In this document: positions 7,695-15,358 of the stretch, piece after piece | Layout: the number at the start of each line of letters is the position of its first letter | How positions within the stretch are numbered: the first letter of the stretch is position 1 | Assembly: GCA_017434755.1 (NCBI GenBank) | Contig: JAFRER010000022.1 | Location: 28,429-92,428 of the forward strand | Direction: 5' to 3' | From: Oscillospiraceae bacterium | GTDB taxonomy: Bacteria; Bacillota; Clostridia; Oscillospirales; Oscillospiraceae | DNA length: 64,000 bases | Position numbers and translations under genes: made by a program | Notes under the pieces: generated by a model | What the model was told of the DNA's origin: nothing | The model's database searches: none | Seen by the model: the letters and a program-made list of their open reading frames with translations, nothing else

Positions 7695-9443
7695 ATGGAT
7701 TTTTTCGATTATATGCTTGTTCTTTCAAAATACGCTCTGATCATATTCTCCCTGATCGTCATAGAGCGCGCTCTCCGCTCCATGCTCAGTGAGAAATACG
7801 ACGACGAGATCTGGGCTTACGTTCGATCGGGAAAGGAGCGCGTTCCCGTCTGTCACTGGGAAAACCTCATCGGCAGGTCTCCGTCCGCGGATATCCGGGT
7901 CTATGCGCCCGGAATATCCGGCGTGCATGCGGTGCTTTGCCGGAACGACAAAGGTCAGTGGAAGATCTATGACGTTTTCTCCCGGGGCGGCGTATGGATC
8001 AATCAGCTGCAGGCGGGATACGGCGGAGCCCCGGTCCGGGACGGAGACGTGATCAATCTCGCCGGCACGCGCCTTACGTTCATTGAACTCGAGGGCGAAA
8101 AGATTGGAAAACTTGAAAAGAAACGCAGCGTCGCCGGCAGCCGGGTCTTTCCCGCGGTCACGCTGGTCTGGCTTACGCTGTTTCAGAGCACGCTGCTGAT
8201 GCAGCTTCTTATGAGCTGTGAGCCGGATTATTCCGGCCGGATCAGTCTCGCTTTCGTCTCCGTCATCGTACTGCAGTGGCTCTGCTTTACGGCCATGCGC
8301 ATGATCAACAAATCGGGCTTTGAGCTCGAGACGCTCGCCTTTTTCATGACTTCGATCGGCATATCCGTTGCCGCCTCCTCCACGCCGGAGGACATGTACA
8401 AGCATTCGATCCTCGTGATCGCGAGCGTTTTCCTGTTCATTCTCTTCGGCTGGTGGCTGCGGAACCTCAAACGCGCCTCGTCCATGCGCGTTCCCTTCGC
8501 CATGATCGCGGGCGTGCTGCTCGCTCTCAACCTCTTTGCCGGAAACTCGATCTTCGGAGCAAAAAACTGGCTGACCATCGCCGGATACTCCTTCCAGCCC
8601 TCCGAGTTCGTCAAGGTGTTTTATATCTACGTCGGCGCCTCCACGCTCGAACGCCTGTACATGCGGCAGAACCTGTACGCGTTCGTCGGTTTTTCGGCGC
8701 TGTGCGTGACAGCCCTCGCTTTCATGGGCGACTTCGGTTCCGCCCTCGTCTTCTTTGTGTGTTTTCTGGTGATCTCCTTCATGCGCTCCGGCTCCATCGC
8801 CACCGTGGTGCTGTCCATCTCCTCCGCGGTCATAGCGGGACTGATGGCGGTCAGCGCGCGGCCGTATGTGGCGCAGCGTTTTGCGACCTGGGGGCACGCC
8901 TGGGAGGACGTTTTCGACAAGGGTTACCAGCAGGTTCGGACGATGTCCGCCGCGGCAGCCGGAGGTCTCTTCGGCAAGGGCGCCGGGAGCGGCTGGCTGC
9001 AGAGCATCGTCGCCGCCAACACAGACATGGTTTTCGGCGTGGTGAGCGAGGAGTTGGGTCTTCTCATAGCCCTGAGCGCCGTGCTCGCCATTGCCGCCAT
9101 CGCGGTGTTTGCCGTGAGGAGCGCGAGGCACTGCAGGAGCGCCTTCTATTCCATAGCCGCATGCGCCTCTGTGACGATCATGCTGGCGCAGATGGCGCTG
9201 AATATTCTTGGTTCCATGGACATCCTGCCGTTCACGGGCGTCACTTTCCCCTTCCTGTCCAGAGGCGGCTCATCGCTTATCTCCTGCTGGATGCTTCTCG
9301 CCTATATCAAGGGCTCTGACAACCGCCGCGAGGCGAGCTTCGTGGTGCGGAACGCGGAGAATTATACGCGGCCGGAAGATCCCCGTCTCAAGGATGAGGG
9401 GGTCTCCCGCGATCCGAAGCCGGCGGAGGTGAAGAAAGCATGA
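7695..9443 (+). CDS. FHA domain-SEDS (FtsW/RodA/SpoVE) fusion, peptidoglycan glycosyltransferase
   Basis: A 582-residue membrane protein. A first transmembrane segment (about 8-25) precedes a cytoplasmic FHA domain (about 50-125) with the phosphothreonine-pocket residues GRSPSADIRV, SGVHA and the late GGVWIN motif. About ten transmembrane segments of the SEDS family follow, with QPSEFVKVFY, a large loop ending ANTDMVFGVVSEELG (the Asp near residue 445 matches the SEDS catalytic Asp) and FPFLSRGGSSLIS. Usual SEDS proteins are about 370-420 residues; the extra length is the FHA module. SEDS enzymes polymerise lipid II with a class B PBP, and the next gene, overlapping by ATGA, codes such a transpeptidase. 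The frame opens at GTG 7653; ATG 7695 is chosen, with GTG 7683 possible. FHA domains bind phosphothreonine, so Ser/Thr-kinase control is likely but not shown. Confidence 0.9.
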   Translation: MDFFDYMLVLSKYALIIFSLIVIERALRSMLSEKYDDEIWAYVRSGKERVPVCHWENLIGRSPSADIRVYAPGISGVHAVLCRNDKGQWKIYDVFSRGGVWINQLQAGYGGAPVRDGDVINLAGTRLTFIELEGEKIGKLEKKRSVAGSRVFPAVTLVWLTLFQSTLLMQLLMSCEPDYSGRISLAFVSVIVLQWLCFTAMRMINKSGFELETLAFFMTSIGISVAASSTPEDMYKHSILVIASVFLFILFGWWLRNLKRASSMRVPFAMIAGVLLALNLFAGNSIFGAKNWLTIAGYSFQPSEFVKVFYIYVGASTLERLYMRQNLYAFVGFSALCVTALAFMGDFGSALVFFVCFLVISFMRSGSIATVVLSISSAVIAGLMAVSARPYVAQRFATWGHAWEDVFDKGYQQVRTMSAAAAGGLFGKGAGSGWLQSIVAANTDMVFGVVSEELGLLIALSAVLAIAAIAVFAVRSARHCRSAFYSIAACASVTIMLAQMALNILGSMDILPFTGVTFPFLSRGGSSLISCWMLLAYIKGSDNRREASFVVRNAENYTRPEDPRLKDEGVSRDPKPAEVKKA

Positions 9444-10732
9444 AAAAGATAACACGGCGTGCGATCTCCGTCCTGCTCATCATGGCGCTGGTGCTTTTCG
9501 GCGTCGGCGTATATGTCGTGAGACTTCTGGAATACGGGGATTCCTGGGCCCTTTACTTTTCGAGACTCAACTCCGGATCGAGCGGTGTGCTCCACGACCG
9601 AAACGGCGAGCTGCTCGCGGAGTTTTCGCGCAACGGCTCGTTTTATGCCGAGGACGCGCTTACAAGGAAGGCCTGCTTCCACATTCTGGGCGACTACGAG
9701 GGCAGGACGGGTTCCGGCCTCATCCCCGCCTTCACGGAGGGCATAAAGGACTACAGCATCTTTACCGGCACCACCCACTCGCAGGATTATGAATTCAACC
9801 TCACGCTGGATGCCGCTCTCAACCGCGCCGCCTACGAAGCCATAGGCGAGGACAGGGAGGGCGCTGTGCTCGTGTGCAATTACAGAACGGGCGAGATCCT
9901 GTGCATCGTCTCCGCGCCGAGCACGGATCCGCTCTTCTACGATCCCGATCCGCCCGCCGGCACCTACATAAACAAATGCCTCAACGCGACCTTTGTTCCC
10001 GGCTCCGTGTTCAAGCTGGTGACCTCCGCGGCCGCCATCGAGACGGTAAGCAACATCTGGGACAGGCAGTTTTTCTGCGAGGGCGAAGGTGAGATCGCGG
10101 GTGTAAAGATCGCCTGTGTCGACCCGCACTGGACCACGAATTTTCGCACCGCCCTGTCCAATTCCTGCAACTACGCTTTCGCGCAGATCGCCGTGACCGT
10201 CGGGCAGGACAACATGAAGCGCTATGTGAAGGAATACGGCTTCACGGATAAGCACGAGCTCAACGGCATCACCACCGCCGCCGGCAATTTTGAGACCGCC
10301 TACATGGGTGATCCCGAGCTCGCCTGGGCCGGGATCGGCCAGTGGACCGACCTGATCTGCCCCTATTCCCTGCTCCGCTACGTATGCGCGATCGCAAACG
10401 GCGGAACCCTGATCGAGCCGTATATCATAGAAGGAACGGAGACACAGTCCGTGCAGCTGATGAATCCCTCTACCGCAGACACGCTCCGAGACATGATGCG
10501 CTTTAACGTCACGGACCATTACGGTGAGGACCGCTTCCCCGGCCTTGCCATGTGCGGCAAGTCAGGCACGGCGGAAGTCGGAGACGGCACCAACAACTCC
10601 TGGTTCACGGGATTTCTGGACGATGAAGAGCACCCCTACGCCTTTGTGGTGCTCATTGAAAAAGGCGGCTACGGTCTCGCCGACGCGGGGTCTGTCGCCA
10701 ATACCGTCATGTATACCGCGGTAAGAAAATAA
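9440..10732 (+). CDS. Penicillin-binding transpeptidase (PbpA/FtsI-like)
   Basis: A 430-residue protein with an N-terminal membrane anchor (about 8-30) and an extracytoplasmic penicillin-binding transpeptidase domain that cross-links peptidoglycan. The active-site motifs are complete: SVFK with Ser189 and Lys192 in PGSVFK, SCN at 242-244 and KSGT at 374-377. The segment before the catalytic domain is short (about 120 residues, with GVLHDRNGELLAEF), like the small PbpA-type partners of RodA rather than a full FtsI with PASTA domains. It overlaps the FHA-SEDS gene by four bases. That pair resembles the actinobacterial FHA/RodA/PbpA neighbourhood, here with FHA and SEDS fused. Confidence 0.92.
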   Translation: MKKITRRAISVLLIMALVLFGVGVYVVRLLEYGDSWALYFSRLNSGSSGVLHDRNGELLAEFSRNGSFYAEDALTRKACFHILGDYEGRTGSGLIPAFTEGIKDYSIFTGTTHSQDYEFNLTLDAALNRAAYEAIGEDREGAVLVCNYRTGEILCIVSAPSTDPLFYDPDPPAGTYINKCLNATFVPGSVFKLVTSAAAIETVSNIWDRQFFCEGEGEIAGVKIACVDPHWTTNFRTALSNSCNYAFAQIAVTVGQDNMKRYVKEYGFTDKHELNGITTAAGNFETAYMGDPELAWAGIGQWTDLICPYSLLRYVCAIANGGTLIEPYIIEGTETQSVQLMNPSTADTLRDMMRFNVTDHYGEDRFPGLAMCGKSGTAEVGDGTNNSWFTGFLDDEEHPYAFVVLIEKGGYGLADAGSVANTVMYTAVRK

Positions 10733-10747
10733 CACTCCGGAGAAGCT

Positions 10748-12616
10748 ATGACAGATATATCGGTCAACTCACTCGTAAAATCATTTGAGATAGGCAGCAA
10801 CATACTGGATGGTCTTTCCTTCAGCGTCGACTCCGGCGAACACGTCGGGATACTGGGGCCGAACGGCTGCGGAAAGACCACTCTTTTCAGGATCCTCACA
10901 GGCGATATCGGCTTTGACGCGGGTTCCGTTTCCGTCGTGCCTTCCAAACGGATGGGGCTTATCTCCCAGATCCCCTCTTATCCCGAGGGTTATACCGTTG
11001 AAGACGTGCTCAGAGGTGCCCAGAAGAGACTGTATGATATCAGCGGCCGCCTCGACGAGCTCAGCACCGAGATGGAGACCGTCCCGTCCCGCAAGCTCAT
11101 AGACGAATACGACCGCTTGCTCGACGATTTCCGGCGTCTGGGCGGCTATGAGATGGACAATGAGCGCAGCCGCGTGGCAAACGGGCTGGACATCCCCGAA
11201 GCGATGCGCGCTCAGCTTTTCGACACGCTGTCCGGCGGGGAAAAGACGAGGGTAAACCTTGCACGGCTCATCCTTGAGGACACGGACATCCTGCTTCTGG
11301 ACGAACCCACAAACCATCTGGACATGCATGCCACCGAGTGGCTCGAGGAATATCTGTCGCACTTCGGCGGCACGGTGCTCACCGTGAGCCACGACCGGTA
11401 TTTCCTCGACCGGGTGGTGAAACGCTGCATTGAGATCGTGGACGGAAAGGCCGAGTTCTACAGCGGGAACTACAGCTTTTTCGTTGCCGAACGGCAGCGC
11501 CGCTTCGACGAGAAGCTCAAGCAGTACGAAAAGGATCAGGCCAAGATCGAACAGCTCACCCGCGCCGCGGAACAGATGCACCTGTGGGCATTTATGGGCA
11601 ATGACAAACTCCACAAGAGGGCCTTCTCGATGGAAAAGCGGATCGAGCGGCTCTCCGCGAGCGAAAAGCCGAAAGAGGCCCGGAAGCTCGATGTGCGCTT
11701 CCGGCAGAAGGGATTCTTCGGGGACGAGGTCGCATCCGCGGAGAATATCTCCAAATCCTATGGGGACAAACATCTTTTCAGCGGACTGAGCTTCACCGTC
11801 ACGGGCGGTGAGCGGATCGCCGTGATCGGTGACAACGGGACAGGAAAGACCACGCTGATGAAGATGCTCAACAACGAAGAACAGCCTGATACGGGTCTGA
11901 TTAGGCTCGGCCCCTCCGTGCGGAAAGCATATCTGCCGCAGATCGTGCGTTTTGACGACATGTCCAGAAGCCTCTACGATACCATGATCTATGAGTGCAA
12001 GGCCCAGCCGCAGCAGGCACGTGACAGACTCGCCGCCTTTGGATTCCGAGGGGAGGACGTCTTTATTCCTGCGGGAGCCCTCTCCGGCGGAGAGCGAAGC
12101 AGACTGAAGCTGTGCATGCTGATGGGGAGCGAGATCAACCTGCTGATGCTGGACGAGCCCACGAACCATCTGGATATCGCGAGCCGGGAGTGGATCGAGA
12201 GCGCGCTCTCGGACTATTCGGAGACCCTGATATTCGTCTCTCACGACAGATTCTTCATAGACCGCTTTGCGACGAGAATCTGGGACTTCCGGGAAGGAAA
12301 AGTGATCGATTTCCGCGGGACGTATTCCGAATACGGCGAATGGAAGGACCGGCAGGAGGTATTCACCAGAAACGCCGTCCGGCAGCAGAAGAAGGAAACA
12401 CCGCAAAAGCGTGAAGCCCACCGCGGGAATGACAGAGCCATCGAGAAGACCGAGCGCGAGATCGAAAAAGCCGAGAGCCGGCTGGCCCTTCTGGAAAAGG
12501 AGGCGGAGGAGTTCGCCTCGGATTATCAGAAACTGATGGAGATAGAGTCCTCAAAGGCCTCTCTGCAGACGGAACTTGATGCCCTGTATGAAAAGTGGGA
12601 GGCACTGAGCTCATGA
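10748..12616 (+). CDS. ABC-F family ATPase
   Basis: A 622-residue soluble tandem ATPase without membrane segments. The first cassette has Walker A GPNGCGKTT, signature LSGGEKTRV and Walker B DILLLDEPTNHLD; the second has GDNGTGKTT, LSGGERSRLKL and LMLDEPTNHLD. The region between them (about 240-310, RRFDEKLKQYEKDQAKIEQL) is the helical P-site tRNA-interaction motif typical of ABC-F translation factors. A charged C-terminal coiled coil (about 545-620, IEKTEREIEKAESRL) closes the protein, as in Uup/YheS-like members. It lies 15 bp behind the transpeptidase and overlaps the next gene by ATGA, so it is in the envelope operon. A role in translation or antibiotic protection fits the family; the exact subfamily cannot be set by eye. 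Confidence 0.93.
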   Translation: MTDISVNSLVKSFEIGSNILDGLSFSVDSGEHVGILGPNGCGKTTLFRILTGDIGFDAGSVSVVPSKRMGLISQIPSYPEGYTVEDVLRGAQKRLYDISGRLDELSTEMETVPSRKLIDEYDRLLDDFRRLGGYEMDNERSRVANGLDIPEAMRAQLFDTLSGGEKTRVNLARLILEDTDILLLDEPTNHLDMHATEWLEEYLSHFGGTVLTVSHDRYFLDRVVKRCIEIVDGKAEFYSGNYSFFVAERQRRFDEKLKQYEKDQAKIEQLTRAAEQMHLWAFMGNDKLHKRAFSMEKRIERLSASEKPKEARKLDVRFRQKGFFGDEVASAENISKSYGDKHLFSGLSFTVTGGERIAVIGDNGTGKTTLMKMLNNEEQPDTGLIRLGPSVRKAYLPQIVRFDDMSRSLYDTMIYECKAQPQQARDRLAAFGFRGEDVFIPAGALSGGERSRLKLCMLMGSEINLLMLDEPTNHLDIASREWIESALSDYSETLIFVSHDRFFIDRFATRIWDFREGKVIDFRGTYSEYGEWKDRQEVFTRNAVRQQKKETPQKREAHRGNDRAIEKTEREIEKAESRLALLEKEAEEFASDYQKLMEIESSKASLQTELDALYEKWEALSS

Positions 12617-13347
12617 CCGGTACAGCTGCTTTCTCCTGGTGGGCTGCTCCCGTGCTGCTGATCCTGATGGCAGTGGTCTTCCGGTATTTCATGAAGGGCT
12701 ATTCCTACATCGCCCATCTGCTCACGCTGAGTGCCCTGCTGATCGTGCTGTATCGCTGTCTGCCGCAGGGCGCCAGCCGTGTCCTTACATGGATCCTGAT
12801 TGCCGGGGCCGTGCTGTTCACGGTATTTGAAACGCCGGTGCTCCTCCATTCCCGGACAGACAGAGACTGCGGCAGGAAATATCTGATCGTGCTTGGCGCG
12901 GAAGTCATCGGGACGCGTCCTTCCCGCTCGCTCCGCTATAGGCTCGAAGCCGCACAGCGCTATCTGGAGCGCTTTCCGGAGAGCGTCGCCATCGTGAGCG
13001 GCGGCAGAGGCCGGAACGAGGACATCAGTGAAGCGCAGTGCATGTTCGCGCAGCTCTTCGCCGCAGGCATATCTCCCGGGCGCATCATCACGGAAGAAAA
13101 AGCAGAATCGACGATGGAGAACCTCTCCTTCTCCTTTGACCTCATCCGTTCCCTCGGGGACGAGCCTGACGGAAACACCGCGATCCTCTCCAGTTCCTAC
13201 CATATCTTCCGGGCAAAAAAAATGGCGCGGTCTCTGAAAGTCCGCGCGGCAGGCGTGGCCTGCTATCCGGGCAATCCCCTGCTCGCGGTGAATTTCTTCA
13301 TACGCGAGGCTTTCGGAGTGGCCCATCTCCTGCTGTTCGGCAGATAG
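12613..13347 (+). CDS. DUF218/YdcF (ElyC/SanA-like) envelope protein
   Basis: A 244-residue protein with three or four N-terminal transmembrane segments (about 5-80) and a DUF218 domain. The family motifs are present: YLIVLGAEVIGTRPS, LRYRLEAAQRYLERFPE, VSGGRGRNEDISEA, TMENLSFSFDLI and the ending SSSYHIFRAK. DUF218 proteins such as ElyC and SanA affect envelope integrity and peptidoglycan precursor use, which fits the position at the end of the FHA-SEDS operon. ATG 12613 overlaps the ABC-F stop (ATGA); an in-frame GTG-type start at 12595 lies inside the upstream gene and is not used. Confidence 0.88.
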   Translation: MTGTAAFSWWAAPVLLILMAVVFRYFMKGYSYIAHLLTLSALLIVLYRCLPQGASRVLTWILIAGAVLFTVFETPVLLHSRTDRDCGRKYLIVLGAEVIGTRPSRSLRYRLEAAQRYLERFPESVAIVSGGRGRNEDISEAQCMFAQLFAAGISPGRIITEEKAESTMENLSFSFDLIRSLGDEPDGNTAILSSSYHIFRAKKMARSLKVRAAGVACYPGNPLLAVNFFIREAFGVAHLLLFGR

Positions 13348-13352
13348 AAAAG

Positions 13353-13395
13353 CAAAAACGGGAGGCAGCCTTTTGACTGCCTCCCGTTTTTTGTT
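13353..13395. terminator. Bidirectional intrinsic terminator
   Basis: Perfect 10-bp stem (13359-13368 with 13377-13386), A-run on the left, TTTTTTG on the right. It separates the envelope operon (+) from guaB (-). Confidence 0.92.
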
Positions 13396-13403
13396 TTTAG
13401 GTA

Positions 13404-14894
13404 TTATTTGTTTTTCAGGATAACGTCGTGGCTGCCGCCCTCCACGATGCTGACCGACGACACGATCGTAAGCTTGGCGTTCTTCCGGAGATCCGCCAGA
13501 TTGGTCACACCGCAGTTGCACATGGTGGATTTGATCTTGTGGATGCTCATCTCCACGTTGTCATGCAGCGGTCCGGCGTAGGTGACGTAGGAATCGACGC
13601 CCTCCTCGAAGCTGAGCCGGCCCTTTCCGCCGAGATCGTAGCGCTGCCAGTTCCTTGCCCTGTTCGAACCTTCGCCCCAGTACTCCTTGACGAAGGTGCC
13701 GTTGATCATGAGCTTTTCCGTCGGGCTCTCGTCGAATCTGGCAAAGTATCTGCCCATCATGAGGAAATCCGCACCCATGGCGAGTGCGAGGGTCATGTGG
13801 TAGTCGTACACAAGGCCGCCGTCCGAGCATACGGGAACGTAGACTCCGGTTTTCTCGAAGTATTCGTCCCTCGCGGCGACCACCTCGATGAGCGCCGAGG
13901 CCTGGCCGCGGCCAATGCCCTTGGTCTCCCTTGTGATGCAGATGCTTCCGCCGCCGATGCCGACCTTAACGAAGTCAGCGCCCGCCTCGACGAGGAAGAG
14001 GAAGCCGTCCCTGTCCACGACATTGCCAGCGCCGACCTTTACACTGTCCCCGTAACGGCCGCGGATGAACTCAAGGGTCTTCTGCTGGCGCCAGGTGTAT
14101 CCGTCGGAAGAATCGATGCACAGCACGTCCACTCCCGCATCCACAAGCGCGGGAACGCGCTGTTCGTAGTCTCTGGTGTTGATGCCGGCGCCTACCATAT
14201 AGCGTTTCTTCTCATCAAGGATCTCGTTCGGGTTGGCCTTATGCTCGGAATAGTCCTTGCGGAAAACGAAACTGACGAGCCTGCCGTTCTGATCCACGAT
14301 GGGAAGCGAATTGAGCTTGTGATCCCAGATGATGTCGTTGGCCTCTTTGAGACTGGTCCCGTCCGGGGCCGTGATGAGCTTTTCCAGCGGCGTCATGAAT
14401 GAGGAGACGGGGGTGGCCACATCCATGCGGCTCACGCGGTAGTCCCTGCTGGAGACGATGCCGAGCAGCTTTCCGTGCTCCGTCCCGTCCTCGGTGACGG
14501 CAACGGTGGAAAATCCATTCCTTTCCTTGAGTTCAAGAATGTCCTCCAGAGTCTGGTCCGGGCGGACATTGGACGCGCTCGTCACAAAACCGGCCTTATA
14601 GCTTTTTACCCTTGCGACCATTGCGGCCTCCGACTCGATGCTCTGGGAGCCGTATATGAACGAGATCCCGCCTTCCTTGGCAAGGGCGATGGCAAGCGTA
14701 TCGTTCGAAACCGACTGCATGATGGCGGAGGTAAAGGGGATGTTGAGATAAATAGAACTCTCCTCACCCTTTCTATATTTCACGAGCGGAGTCCTGAGGT
14801 TTACGTTTGCGGGCGTGCAGCCCTCCCCGGTAAAGCCCGGGATCAGAAGGTATTCGCTGAAGGTCCTTGAGGGTTCATTGTAGTAAAAAGCCAT
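13404..14894 (-). CDS. guaB: IMP dehydrogenase
   Basis: A 496-residue cytoplasmic enzyme that oxidises IMP to XMP with NAD, the committed step to GMP. The N-terminal barrel strand ([19 protein letters not shown]) leads into a two-CBS module (about 95-210, [17 protein letters not shown] and [19 protein letters not shown]). The catalytic half has [29 protein letters not shown], the loop [12 protein letters not shown] with the catalytic Cys, and a late flap region ([20 protein letters not shown]). ATG 14894 follows GGAG with a 6-nt spacer; a longer frame to 15143 runs through a terminator and is rejected. The N-terminus ([20 protein letters not shown]) belongs to a variant group common in Clostridia and Actinobacteria. 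Confidence 0.95.
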   Translation of the reverse strand: MAFYYNEPSRTFSEYLLIPGFTGEGCTPANVNLRTPLVKYRKGEESSIYLNIPFTSAIMQSVSNDTLAIALAKEGGISFIYGSQSIESEAAMVARVKSYKAGFVTSASNVRPDQTLEDILELKERNGFSTVAVTEDGTEHGKLLGIVSSRDYRVSRMDVATPVSSFMTPLEKLITAPDGTSLKEANDIIWDHKLNSLPIVDQNGRLVSFVFRKDYSEHKANPNEILDEKKRYMVGAGINTRDYEQRVPALVDAGVDVLCIDSSDGYTWRQQKTLEFIRGRYGDSVKVGAGNVVDRDGFLFLVEAGADFVKVGIGGGSICITRETKGIGRGQASALIEVVAARDEYFEKTGVYVPVCSDGGLVYDYHMTLALAMGADFLMMGRYFARFDESPTEKLMINGTFVKEYWGEGSNRARNWQRYDLGGKGRLSFEEGVDSYVTYAGPLHDNVEMSIHKIKSTMCNCGVTNLADLRKNAKLTIVSSVSIVEGGSHDVILKNK

Positions 14895-14979
14895 CCTGTT
14901 CTCCTTTACACTGTTTCTTTCTGACTGCTGAGCCCGCACAGGCGGGTCCGGCTCCCGTTCGGGATGCTGTCTGTTTTGC

Positions 14980-15012
14980 AAAAATTCGCAAGGCAGTGCC
15001 CTGCGAATTTTT
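14980..15012 (-). terminator. Intrinsic terminator after ireB, upstream of guaB
   Basis: An 11-bp stem (14980-14990 with 15002-15012) ending in TTTTT on the minus strand, three bases past the ireB stop. The 85 bases from here to guaB hold a small GC-rich hairpin (CCCGC-CTGT-GCGGG) but no clear promoter. Confidence 0.82.
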
Positions 15013-15015
15013 AGT

Positions 15016-15258
15016 TCATTTATTGAGGTAGCTCCTGACCAGCTCCTGAAGCAGATCGTCCCTGTCGACATGGCAGATGAGCTGACGCGCGTTGTTATAG
15101 TTGGTGATATAGGTCGGATCCTCGGAAAGGATATAGCCCACAATCTGGTTGATGGGGTTGTATCCCTTTACCATAAGGGAATTGTAAACGGAATTGAGGA
15201 TCTCCTTCATCTGGGTCTTTGAATCTATGGCTGTAAATTTTCTGGTCGCGTCTTCCAA
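15016..15258 (-). CDS. ireB: IreB-family regulatory phosphoprotein (UPF0297)
   Basis: An 80-residue cytoplasmic protein that matches the IreB/UPF0297 family end to end: [46 protein letters not shown], and a final [13 protein letters not shown]. In Enterococcus IreB is phosphorylated on N-terminal threonines by the PASTA kinase IreK and dampens cephalosporin resistance. Here Thr5 and Thr9 are candidates. The start is a TTG (15258) behind GGGGAG with a 9-nt spacer; the nearby ATG is in another frame. It is monocistronic here, with a TATAAT at 15296-15301 and its own terminator, whereas in many Firmicutes it lies in an alaS-linked operon. Confidence 0.9.
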   Translation of the reverse strand: MEDATRKFTAIDSKTQMKEILNSVYNSLMVKGYNPINQIVGYILSEDPTYITNYNNARQLICHVDRDDLLQELVRSYLNK

Positions 15259-15358
15259 ACTGCATCACTCCCCTATAATCAATTCTTATTAAATGATTAT
15301 AGCAGATAGCAACCAATTTAGTAAAGACCTGCAGGCAAACTTTTGACAGAAAAAACCT

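Noticed and set aside
7725-9131. 468-codon ORF (-) opposite the FHA-SEDS gene
   Set aside because: Shadow frame of a GC-rich gene; low-complexity His/Arg/Asp/Gly composition and no family motifs.
10781-12421. 546-codon ORF (-) opposite the ABC-F gene
   Set aside because: Shadow of a gene with two complete ATPase cassettes.
14895-14979. Purine riboswitch upstream of guaB
   Set aside because: No conserved purine-aptamer core; only a small GC hairpin is visible.
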